This document shows, piece by piece, positions 8,861 to 16,617 of a DNA stretch of 64,000 nucleotides (within the stretch, counting starts at the first letter, position 1; every line of letters starts with the position of its first letter). This DNA is from Rhodococcus wratislaviensis (GTDB lineage Bacteria > Actinomycetota > Actinomycetes > Mycobacteriales > Mycobacteriaceae). The translations under genes and the position numbers were made by a program. The notes beneath the pieces are model-generated. The model saw only the letters and a list, made by a program, of their open reading frames with translations. It was not told where the DNA came from and ran no database searches. The DNA is taken from contig NZ_UAUI01000029.1 of assembly GCF_900455735.1 (NCBI RefSeq), positions 124,001 to 188,000 of the forward strand, given 5' to 3'.

Positions 8861-11800
8861 TCACATCGTGTACGGAGCGGTCGAGTTCTGTAGCTCCTCG
8901 AGAAAGTCGGAGGGCACCGTCGCCCAATCCGGCCGCCATTCTCCGGCCAGCTGATCTGCCCGGAGGTCCGCGACCAGGGCGACGACGAAGGGTCCGCCGT
9001 CGGGAAGTACGCGGTGGAGTCCGCGCGCCGCGCAGATCGAGGCGATGGAGGCGAGGGCCTGCTTCGCCTCGTCGTCGCGGCCCGCGGCGGCGAGGCACGC
9101 CACCCGGAGGCGCTCGGCCAGCAGGTAGGCGCGGTTGCGGCCGGTGCCGGCCAGCCGGTCGGTCCACTCCTGCGCCCAGGTGCACGCCAGCTCGATGTTC
9201 GCGCGCGCCCCGGTGGCGAGCAGCATCCGAATCGCGGTGGTCTCCTCGATCTGCGCGACGATCTCGTCGATGCCCGACACCGGGCGCCGCCGGTCCTCGT
9301 GCCGGACCGGGACCGGTGCCCCCAGCGTGGGATGCGGGGTGATGCCGAGCCGCCTCCGTTCGTTCTCGACGCGGGCCCGCAGGCGGGCGAGGGAGTAGGT
9401 CTCGGCCACCTCGAGTCCGGCGTGCAGACGTGTCGTCGCCTCCTCGCGGTCGCCCCGCAGCGCCTTGACGTGAGCGCCGGTGACGAACCGGGCGACCTTG
9501 AAGTCCACCCCGCCGGTCTCGACGGCGAGGGTGTATCCGTCGTCGAGGAGTCGTTCGGCTTCTTCGACGTCCCCGCGTTCGTAGAGCACCTCACCGAGCA
9601 GCGACCCCGCGAGCCGGGCGGACGGCGTTCGCGGACCGCCCAGTTTCCTGGCGGCTCGGCGAGCCCGCCGGAAATGGTCGACGGCGTCGTCGATGTCGAG
9701 CTGCTCGTAGGACGCGACACCGAGATAGCTCTGGCCGTGAACGACGTTGTGCGGTCCCTTGTTCCGTTCGTAGTAGGGCTTGCCGACTTCCTGGATCCTG
9801 CGCACCTCGGCGAAGTCGAAGCGGTACACGGCGGCGAACGTGATGACGTTGAAAGCGGCGCACACCACCCACGGGGCCATCGCCTCCGGCCGCGCCAGGC
9901 AGTCGGCGGCGAGTTCGTCGATCCGGTCGCTGCGGTCGTTGCGCAGTTCGGCCACCGCACGGACGACGCCCGCCTCCGCCCGCAGATCCGCTGTGTCGCT
10001 CGCGCTCGCACCGCTGTGTTCGAGCGCCCATTCGGCTCGCTCGAGCGCGCGTTCGGCGGCCATGGTCCGGTTTGCCATCGCGTGCGCCCACGCCGTCGTG
10101 ACCTGCAGCCGGGCGCTCGCGGCGACAAGAGCCGGTGGCAGCTTGTCGACCACCGCCGACAACGTAGCCGCCTGGGACTGCTCGAGCAGTATCAGTCCGT
10201 CGGCCTCGACGAGTTCCACGGCGCGTTGCTCTTCGCCGCCGGCGAGGGCGTGGTCGACGGCCTCGCGGAGCAGGCTGTGGTCGCAGAACCACCGGGACGC
10301 GACGCGGTGCAGTTCCCGGACCCGGTCGGGTTGGTCGCGTTCGAGCCGGCGGCGCAGGAACTCGGCGAACAGGGTGTGGTAGCGGAACCACGTTCGCTCG
10401 TCGTCGATGTGGCGCAGGAACAGGTCCCGGTCCTCGGCGGCCTCGAGCATCGCCTGCCCGCGCGCGGTGTGTGCGAGGGCGCCGGCGAGGCTGCCGCACG
10501 TGCGTTCGGTGATCGAGGTGGCCAGCAGGAAGTCGAGCATCTCGGGTTCGAGGGTGTCGAGGACGTTCTCGGCGAGAAATTCGCCGATCGCGTGGTGCCG
10601 CCCGGACAGTCCGGCGATCAACTCCGAGGGGTCCGCTCGTCCGCGCAGCGACAGCGACGCCAGTTGGAGCGCGGCCACCCACCCGTCGGTGGAGTCGCGG
10701 AGTTCGGTGACGTCGTCGTTGTCGAGGGGCAGGCCACCGAGGTCGACGAGGAACGACCGGGCCTCGGAATCGTCGAAACGCAGTTCCGAGTAGTCGATTT
10801 CGACGAGTTCGTCCTTGACGCGCATGCGGCTCATCGGCAACCCGGCCCTGGTTCGGCTCGTCACCACGACCTGCAGGTGGTGACAACCGTTGTCGAGGAG
10901 GAACTCCAGGGCGGCGATCGTCGCGGGCTCGGACACGCGCTGCCAGTCGTCGATGATCAGGGCGATCCGTTCGCCGCTCTCGTGGATCTGGTTGACGAGC
11001 GAGGTGAGCACGTAGCGTTCGGCCTCGTCGTCGTGCTCCTCCAGGACCTGGCCGAGTTCCTTGGCCAGGTTGGGACGCACGCGTCGGATCGCCTCGATGA
11101 GGTGCGCGACGAACCAGACCACGTTGTCGTCGTCGCTGTCGACGGTGAGCCACGCGACGGCCACGCCCTCGTCGGCGAGGACGTTCCGCCACTGGGCGGC
11201 CAGGGTGCTCTTGCCGAACCCGGTGGGGCCGTGGATCACGGTCAGCAGGCGTCGGCGTCCGGCCCGCAGCAGCTCGATCAGCCGTCCCCGCTCCACGAGC
11301 TGGCGGGTCGCGGCGGGCGGCCGGAACCGGGTGGCCGGCGCGGGCGGCGGCGTCGACGCGTATCGCGCCCGTCCGGTCGTGGAGGTCCGGAACGGACCGG
11401 AGACGGTCGAGACCGATCCGGGCGAGGACTCCTCGAGGTGGTGGACCCCGGCGTCGACGGGCATCGCCATCTCGTCCACCGCCAATCCGTGGTGGCGTTC
11501 GACTTCCCGCAGCTCGTCCCCGAACGCGGCGGCGGACGCGGGGCGATCTTCCGGACTACCGGACATCGCCCGCTGGATCACGGCGCTGAGGTCCTCGGGG
11601 AAACCCTCGGTCCGCAGGTCCGGGACGGGTTGGGTGGTGATGCGCAGGAACTGCGCGATCACCTCCTCCCCGTTGTGCCGTTCGAAGGCCGCGTGCCCGG
11701 TGATCGCGCTGAACAGGGTCGCACCGAGGCTGTACACGTCGGAGGCGGCCGTCGGGGTCCGCCCCGACAGCACCTCGGGGGCGGTGAAGGCGGGGGAGCC

Positions 11801-12358
11801 GGTGACGGTGCCCGCCGTCGTTTCGAACGCCCCCGACATCCGGGCGATCCCGAAATCGGTGAGCTGCGGTTCGCCGTACTCCGTCAGCAGGATGTTTCCC
11901 GGTTTGACGTCGCGGTGGAGGATGCCCACCCGGTGCGCGGTTTCGAGCGCACCGGCAAGTTTCACCCCGATCCGCAGGGCGTCGCTCCAGGGGATGGGCC
12001 CGCGCCTGCGGATCTGCGCGTCCAGCGAATCGTGGGGATGGAACTGCATCACGATGTACGGCCGGCCGGCGTCGGTCGTCCCGACCTGCATGATGTTGAC
12101 GATGTGCGGGTGGCCGCTCAGCCGGCCCATGGCGCGCTGCTCCCGCAGGAACCGTTCGAGGTTCTCCGCATCGAGCGCCGCGGTGAGGACCTTGACCGCC
12201 ACGGTTCGATCGAGTTCCGGTTGCGCACACCGATAGACCACCCCGAAGCCACCGTGCCCGATCTCCCTGGCATCCTCGAGACCGACTGCGGACAGCTCGG
12301 CCGCGAGGGTCTTCGACACCGACTCACGCTGGGTGGCGAGCGGGTCAAAATCGGTCAT
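8861..12358 (-). CDS. pknK: Serine/threonine protein kinase fused to a MalT/LAL-type ATPase module (PknK-like)
   Basis: 1165 residues from ATG 12358, preceded by GAGGTGG. A longer frame to 12436 lacks a start with a ribosome-binding site. Residues 30-290 form a Hanks-type kinase with glycine loop GHGGFG (34-39), Lys56, catalytic loop HRDVKPGN (from H148) and DFG (168-170). A proline-rich linker follows. From about residue 345 there is a STAND/MalT-type ATPase with Walker A GPTGFGKST (377-385) and Walker B ALIIDDWQ, then a long helical TPR-like repeat region to the end. This matches the layout of mycobacterial PknK, a soluble kinase linked to growth and stress control. I see no C-terminal LuxR helix-turn-helix, so DNA binding is not evident. 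It is monocistronic and convergent with the sugar operon. Confidence 0.88.
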   Translation of the reverse strand: MTDFDPLATQRESVSKTLAAELSAVGLEDAREIGHGGFGVVYRCAQPELDRTVAVKVLTAALDAENLERFLREQRAMGRLSGHPHIVNIMQVGTTDAGRPYIVMQFHPHDSLDAQIRRRGPIPWSDALRIGVKLAGALETAHRVGILHRDVKPGNILLTEYGEPQLTDFGIARMSGAFETTAGTVTGSPAFTAPEVLSGRTPTAASDVYSLGATLFSAITGHAAFERHNGEEVIAQFLRITTQPVPDLRTEGFPEDLSAVIQRAMSGSPEDRPASAAAFGDELREVERHHGLAVDEMAMPVDAGVHHLEESSPGSVSTVSGPFRTSTTGRARYASTPPPAPATRFRPPAATRQLVERGRLIELLRAGRRRLLTVIHGPTGFGKSTLAAQWRNVLADEGVAVAWLTVDSDDDNVVWFVAHLIEAIRRVRPNLAKELGQVLEEHDDEAERYVLTSLVNQIHESGERIALIIDDWQRVSEPATIAALEFLLDNGCHHLQVVVTSRTRAGLPMSRMRVKDELVEIDYSELRFDDSEARSFLVDLGGLPLDNDDVTELRDSTDGWVAALQLASLSLRGRADPSELIAGLSGRHHAIGEFLAENVLDTLEPEMLDFLLATSITERTCGSLAGALAHTARGQAMLEAAEDRDLFLRHIDDERTWFRYHTLFAEFLRRRLERDQPDRVRELHRVASRWFCDHSLLREAVDHALAGGEEQRAVELVEADGLILLEQSQAATLSAVVDKLPPALVAASARLQVTTAWAHAMANRTMAAERALERAEWALEHSGASASDTADLRAEAGVVRAVAELRNDRSDRIDELAADCLARPEAMAPWVVCAAFNVITFAAVYRFDFAEVRRIQEVGKPYYERNKGPHNVVHGQSYLGVASYEQLDIDDAVDHFRRARRAARKLGGPRTPSARLAGSLLGEVLYERGDVEEAERLLDDGYTLAVETGGVDFKVARFVTGAHVKALRGDREEATTRLHAGLEVAETYSLARLRARVENERRRLGITPHPTLGAPVPVRHEDRRRPVSGIDEIVAQIEETTAIRMLLATGARANIELACTWAQEWTDRLAGTGRNRAYLLAERLRVACLAAAGRDDEAKQALASIASICAARGLHRVLPDGGPFVVALVADLRADQLAGEWRPDWATVPSDFLEELQNSTAPYTM

Positions 12359-12427
12359 TCCACCACCTCTTCGCTCGTCATCGAGCATATCGCGGTACGC
12401 GTGACCCCGAGGCCGGACAATCGAGCG

Positions 12428-13099
12428 ATGCCACACGTGCGGAAAATCGTGGATCTGTCACACACCATCGGGCCGGGGATGCAGGTGTATCCCGGCGACC
12501 CGGTGCCGACGCTGATCCGGCACTGCACCCTCGAGCGCGACGGCTACAACGTGCTGGACGTCAGAATCGGTTCGCAGTCCGGGACACATGTCGACGCCCC
12601 GGCGCATCTGAAGGCGGGGGCCGCGACCGTCGACGAGCTGGCACCGGAGCTGTTCGTGGGCCGCGGCGTCGTGTTCGACCTGCGCGAGCTCGTTGCGCGA
12701 CAGCGGATTACCCGCGAACTGATCATGTCCCGGGCGGACGCCGTCGGGCCGGGCGACATCGCCGTTTTCCATACCGGGTGGTCTCGGCATTACGGAACGG
12801 ATGCCTATTACACGCATCCGTTCCTGGACCCCGCGGCGTGTGCTCTTCTGCTCGAACGGGGGGTGCGGACGTTCTGCCTCGACGCCCCCAGCATCGACGA
12901 GACACCGGCCGGGGAGCACGCCGACGCGGGATACCCGGTGCACCATCTGATCGCGGACGCCGGCGGAGTGATCGGCGAGAATCTGTGCGGGCTCGACCGG
13001 ATCGACTTCCCGGACCCGCTCGTCAGCCTCCTGCCGATCGCCCTGGAGGCCGGTGACGGGGCGCCCACCCGGGCAGTGGCGATGGAGCTGGCCGAATAG
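12428..13099 (+). CDS. Cyclase-family metal-dependent hydrolase (kynurenine formamidase-like)
   Basis: 223 residues from ATG 12428. The frame is open much further upstream, but that part is antisense to the kinase gene. The family signature is clear: residues 51-60 read SGTHVDAPAH with the metal ligands H54, D56 and H60. It is preceded by YPGDPVPTL near the N-terminus, as in actinobacterial cyclases, and followed by VFHTGWSRHYG and CLDAPSIDETP. Family members hydrolyse cyclic amides or formamides such as N-formylkynurenine, isatin or cyclic carbamates. The specific substrate is unknown, and no tryptophan catabolism genes are nearby. It lies divergently from the PknK-like gene, with 69 bases between the two starts. 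Confidence 0.85.
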   Translation: MPHVRKIVDLSHTIGPGMQVYPGDPVPTLIRHCTLERDGYNVLDVRIGSQSGTHVDAPAHLKAGAATVDELAPELFVGRGVVFDLRELVARQRITRELIMSRADAVGPGDIAVFHTGWSRHYGTDAYYTHPFLDPAACALLLERGVRTFCLDAPSIDETPAGEHADAGYPVHHLIADAGGVIGENLCGLDRIDFPDPLVSLLPIALEAGDGAPTRAVAMELAE

Positions 13100-13105
13100 T
13101 CCTGC

Positions 13106-13396
13106 TCACCCGCCGGCCACGGACTGCAGGATCTGCAGTTCCTGCCCGGGCGTCACCTCGGTGCCGACACCGCCGAGGAGCCGGACGTCCTCGCCGTCCA
13201 CGTAGACGTTGACGTACCGCCGCAGGGCGCCGGTCTCGTCGCGAATCCGGCGGCCGAGAATCGGGAAGTCTCCCGCGAGGACGTCGAGCACGTGGGACAC
13301 CGTCGAGGCGGTGTCGAGGGGCACGTGCACGGACCGTTCACCACCGACGATCGACGCCAGCGCCCGCGGAACCCGCACGGTGACGCCCTCGCTCAC
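13106..13396 (-). CDS. MoaD/ThiS-family beta-grasp sulfur-carrier-like protein
   Basis: 96 residues from GTG 13396, which overlaps the stop of the upstream BNR-repeat gene by four bases (GTGA). The sequence has the ubiquitin-like pattern of small sulfur carriers: VTVRVPRALASIVGG at the start, TVSHVLDVLAGDFP, YVNVYVDGEDVR and a C-terminal SVAGG. The free C-terminal Gly-Gly is the site of adenylation and thiocarboxylation in MoaD and ThiS. No molybdopterin, thiamin or E1-like activating gene is adjacent, so its partner is unknown. Translational coupling to the six-bladed BNR protein suggests the two act together. Confidence 0.85.
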   Translation of the reverse strand: MSEGVTVRVPRALASIVGGERSVHVPLDTASTVSHVLDVLAGDFPILGRRIRDETGALRRYVNVYVDGEDVRLLGGVGTEVTPGQELQILQSVAGG

Positions 13397-14490
13397 GATG
13401 CGATCACCGCGGCCCGCACGCACAGGACGTCGGGCAGGTGCGCCGCGACCGTGCCGAACGAGGCGCCCTCGTCGGCGCTCCCGTAGACCTCGCCGCCGCG
13501 CGTGCCGAAATACACCCCGACCGGGTCGGCGGCGTCCACCGCCGCGGCGTCGCGGAGCACCACGTTGTAGTCGCGTTCCGGCAGACCGCTGTCGAGGCGG
13601 GTCCAGCTGTTCCCGGCGTCCTCGCTCCGGTAGACGGCCAGCCGGCCGTCGGGTGGGATCCGTTTGCCGTCCGCCTCGATCGGAACGACCCAGATGGTTC
13701 CCTCGCGGCGGGGATGGGTGAGCATCACGAACCCGAAGTCCGTCGGCAGTCCGTCCGCGATCGATTTCCACGTGTCGCCGCTGTCGTCGGAGCGGTAGAC
13801 GCCGTGATGGTTCTGGGCGTACAGCCGGTCGGGGGCGACGGCGTCGCGGGCGATCTTGTGGACGCACTGGCCGAACTCCGGGTTCGGGTCCGGCAGGAAG
13901 TAGGCCGTGATCCCGGTGTTGCGCGGCTCCCAGGACGCGCCCCCGTCCGTGGTGCGGTAGACCCCTCCGGTGCTCATCGCGACGTGCACCGTGTTGTCGT
14001 CGTGGGGATGAGGTACGACGGAATGTGCTGCGGCGCCGCCGTATCCGGCTCCCCACTCGGGGCGGTGCGGATGGTCCCACAGTCCGCGTTCGAGGTCGAA
14101 ATGCTCGCCGCCGTCGACCGACCGCCACACCGAGATGGGTTCGCACCCCGCCCACACGACGCCCGGACGGCCGTCCGTGTCGGGCCGGAGCTGCCACACC
14201 CGCTCGAGCGCGGCGCCGTCACCGTCGCCGAAGCGGATGGCGCCGTGGTCCGGTTCGGTCCAGGTGGCACCCAGATCGTCGGAGTGCGCGACGGTGGGAC
14301 CCCAGTGCTCGGACCGGACCCCGACCAGGATGCGGGTGCGCCCACCCCGCGTGTCGATCCCGATACTGGGAATCTCGTTCATGAGGAAATGTGGGCCCGA
14401 CAGCGACCAGGTGGCGCGGTCGCGGCTGGTGGCCAGCCACAGGCCCTTCTTCGTTCCGATCGCGACCAGGACTGTGTCGGGTGCGCTCAT
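13393..14490 (-). CDS. BNR/sialidase-like repeat beta-propeller protein
   Basis: 365 residues with no signal peptide, so probably cytoplasmic. Asp-box (BNR) motifs of the type S-x-D-x-G-x-T/S-W recur along the chain: SDDLGATW, SVDGGEHF, TTDGGASW, SDDSGDTW, SEDAGNSW and SADEGASF. This indicates a six-bladed propeller similar to exo-sialidases and VPS10-like proteins. The N-terminus VLVAIGTKKGLWLATS is typical of actinobacterial homologues annotated as glycosyl hydrolases. I do not see enough of the sialidase Arg triad to claim enzyme activity. Its stop overlaps the start of the MoaD-like gene. The SigD-like sigma gene lies upstream on the same strand, 52 bases away, so co-transcription is possible. 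Confidence 0.82.
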   Translation of the reverse strand: MSAPDTVLVAIGTKKGLWLATSRDRATWSLSGPHFLMNEIPSIGIDTRGGRTRILVGVRSEHWGPTVAHSDDLGATWTEPDHGAIRFGDGDGAALERVWQLRPDTDGRPGVVWAGCEPISVWRSVDGGEHFDLERGLWDHPHRPEWGAGYGGAAAHSVVPHPHDDNTVHVAMSTGGVYRTTDGGASWEPRNTGITAYFLPDPNPEFGQCVHKIARDAVAPDRLYAQNHHGVYRSDDSGDTWKSIADGLPTDFGFVMLTHPRREGTIWVVPIEADGKRIPPDGRLAVYRSEDAGNSWTRLDSGLPERDYNVVLRDAAAVDAADPVGVYFGTRGGEVYGSADEGASFGTVAAHLPDVLCVRAAVIAS

Positions 14491-14542
14491 GAATCCATCG
14501 GACCACTCGGCCCCGCAGTTGGCAACGACGGAGCGAGAACTC

Positions 14543-15130
14543 TCAGCGGGCGGGCCCGTGCCCGATCCGCGCCCGCAGGTGGCTCAGTGCCCGGTGCTGG
14601 GCGACGCGGACGGCGCCCGGTGTGGTGTCCAGGACCCGTGCCGTCTGCTCGGCCGACATTCCCACGATGACGCGCATGAAGAGGATCTGCTGATGCCGGA
14701 CCGGAAGGGTCTCGACGAGCTGACCCATCTCGCCGCGCAATTCGCGGCGCAGGACATGATGCTCGGGGCCGTCCTCGACGTCCACCACGTGATGTGCGGC
14801 AGCGCCTCGCGCGGTGGTTGGTGCGGACAACCGGGTGGCGCGACGCCGCGCGTCGGACACCTTGTGCGCGGCGATGCCGAAGATGAACGACAGCAACGAC
14901 TTCCCCTGGTTCTCGTACGTCCGCAGGGAGCTCATCAACGCGAGGCACACATCCTGGGTGACGTCGTCGGCGGTGGCGTGCGGGTGATCCACCGACTCGA
15001 GCCGGCTCGTGCAGTAGCGGTGCACGAGGGGGTGCGCGATGCGGAGAACCTCTTCGACAGCGTCTTCGTCGCCCGTCGCGGCGTACGGCGCGAGTCGTTC
15101 CAACTCGGCTCTGGCGTCCAATTCGATCAT
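14543..15130 (-). CDS. RNA polymerase sigma-70 factor, ECF-type, SigD/ShbA-like
   Basis: 195 residues. Region 2 is visible at about 25-95 (ADDVTQDVCLALMSSL and FLFGIAAHKV-like SFIFGIAAHKVSDARRR, which includes the promoter -10 recognition helix). Region 4 is at about 135-190 (LPVRHQQILFMRVIVGMSAEQTA followed by TPGAVRVAQHRALSHLRARI, the -35 recognition helix). The whole chain resembles mycobacterial SigD and streptomycete ShbA, including the sequence AAHKV.DA. In mycobacteria sigD is followed by an anti-sigma gene. Here the next gene downstream is the BNR-repeat protein and no membrane anti-sigma factor is adjacent. The regulon cannot be deduced. Confidence 0.88.
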   Translation of the reverse strand: MIELDARAELERLAPYAATGDEDAVEEVLRIAHPLVHRYCTSRLESVDHPHATADDVTQDVCLALMSSLRTYENQGKSLLSFIFGIAAHKVSDARRRATRLSAPTTARGAAAHHVVDVEDGPEHHVLRRELRGEMGQLVETLPVRHQQILFMRVIVGMSAEQTARVLDTTPGAVRVAQHRALSHLRARIGHGPAR

Positions 15131-15299
15131 GGTGTTCTCCCTGTTCCTGGTGCTGCATCCAGCCTCGGGGGAACACGCGATCGTCGATAGGCACCGAAGG
15201 GTGCTGAAGTCACCACCCCCGCTACGACTTCATAGCGGGATCTAGGACACGCGCTAGATGAGCGCAGATTCGGCAACAGAGGTTGTTACCTTCGTGGCC

Positions 15300-16487
15300 A
15301 TGGACCCTGTCCGTAACCCCTATGCGCCCGGCGCGGGGCAACGCCCGCCGGAGCTCGCGGGCCGAACCAGGCAGCTCGACGCGTTCGATGTGGTGCTGGA
15401 GCGGATCGCGCGCGGCCGCCCGGAACGCAGTGTGATGCTCACGGGTCTGCGCGGGGTCGGGAAGACGGTTCTGCTGAACCACCTGCGGTCGGCCGCCATC
15501 TCGCGGCGGTGGGGCACGGGGAAGATCGAGGCTCGCCCGGATCAGGATCTGCGGAGGCCGCTGTCGTCGGCGTTGCACATGGCGGTTCGGGAGATCGCGG
15601 GCTCGCATCGCGACCCCGACCGGGTGGAGGAGTTCCTCGGCGTCCTGAAGTCGTTCGCCCTGCGCGCGACGGCCGACAAGGGTATGCGGGAGCGGTGGCA
15701 GCCGGGCATCGACGCCCCCGCCGTGAAGGGGCGCGCCGATTCCGGGGACATCGAGATCGACCTGGTGGAACTGCTGCTCGACGCGTCGTCCCTGGCCCGC
15801 GACGTCGGGGTCGGGATCGCACTGTTCATCGACGAGATGCAGGACCTCGGCGCCGCGGACGTCTCGGCGGTGTGCGGGGCGTGCCACGAGCTCAGCCAGG
15901 ACGCGGCGCCGCTGATCGTGGTCGGAGCCGGACTTCCGCACCTGCCCGCGGTGCTCTCGGCGTCCAAGAGCTATTCGGAGCGGCTGTTCAGCTACCACCG
16001 CATCGACCGGCTGGACCGGGTGTCGGCCGATCGGGCATTGATCGCGCCCGCCGAGCGGGAGGACGTCAAGTTCACGGACGAGGCGCTCGACGCGTTGTAT
16101 GCCGCCGCGGACGGCTACCCCTATTTCGTCCAGGCCTACGGCAAGGCGACGTGGGACGTGGCCGCGGCCAGCCCGATCACCGAGGAGGACGTGCGGGTGG
16201 CCGCGCCGACCGCGGAGGAGGAACTCGCGGTCGGGTTCTTCGGATCGCGGTACGAGCGCGCGACGCCTGCCGAGCGGGAGTACATGCGGGCGATGGCTGA
16301 CCTCTCCGGGGACGACGGACCGGTCGCCACGTCGGCGATCGCCTCCGAGCTCGGCCGCAAACCTGCGTCGCTGTCACCGGCGCGGGACGGGCTGATCAAG
16401 AAGGGCCTCATCTATTCGGCCGAGCGCGGATCGATCGGATTCACCGTGCCGCACTTCGGCAAGTATCTCCGCGCGCAGAACGACTAG
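15300..16487 (+). CDS. AAA ATPase with C-terminal winged helix (Orc/Cdc6-like P-loop protein)
   Basis: 395 residues from ATG 15300, where a segment typical of actinobacterial homologues begins (MDPVRNPYAPGAGQRPPELAGR). An in-frame ATG at 15258 adds 14 residues and cannot be excluded; neither start has a strong ribosome-binding site. Walker A is LTGLRGVGKTVLL (near residue 47), and Walker B is ALFIDEMQDLG with the catalytic Glu. The last 80 residues form a winged-helix-like end (PVATSAIASELGRKPASLSPARDGLIKKGLI). Such single-domain STAND-like ATPases are widespread in actinobacteria and their role is not established. No partner gene is adjacent. It could act in DNA binding or as a stress switch, but this is inference. 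Confidence 0.8.
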   Translation: MDPVRNPYAPGAGQRPPELAGRTRQLDAFDVVLERIARGRPERSVMLTGLRGVGKTVLLNHLRSAAISRRWGTGKIEARPDQDLRRPLSSALHMAVREIAGSHRDPDRVEEFLGVLKSFALRATADKGMRERWQPGIDAPAVKGRADSGDIEIDLVELLLDASSLARDVGVGIALFIDEMQDLGAADVSAVCGACHELSQDAAPLIVVGAGLPHLPAVLSASKSYSERLFSYHRIDRLDRVSADRALIAPAEREDVKFTDEALDALYAAADGYPYFVQAYGKATWDVAAASPITEEDVRVAAPTAEEELAVGFFGSRYERATPAEREYMRAMADLSGDDGPVATSAIASELGRKPASLSPARDGLIKKGLIYSAERGSIGFTVPHFGKYLRAQND

Positions 16488-16617
16488 CGGAATCTAGCTC
16501 TCTCTACGAATTTGCCTAGATAGTCGAAGATTGTCCTGTCGAGTGCCGGACCTGTTCCGGGCGCTGGCCCTCGCCGTGGCTCCGGCGCATCCTGGAGGTA
16601 CGACGAAGGGATCAGCG

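Noticed and set aside
8851-8862. TGACCGCGGTCA palindrome at the junction of the aldo/keto reductase and kinase genes
   Set aside because: It is only 12 bases, made of the stop codon context and GC-rich sequence, with no loop. It is too weak to call as a terminator or operator.
9014-12427. A very long plus-strand open frame opposite the PknK-like gene
   Set aside because: It is arginine/glycine/proline-rich with no domain signature and mirrors the high-GC codon pattern of the minus-strand gene. Only its end, from 12428, is a real gene.
15230-16500. Similar short strings (TAGCGGGATCTAG and TAGCGGAATCTAG) flanking the AAA ATPase gene
   Set aside because: These look at first like attachment or target repeats, but they are short, differ by one base, include the stop codon region at one end and have no mobile-element features. 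Chance is likely.
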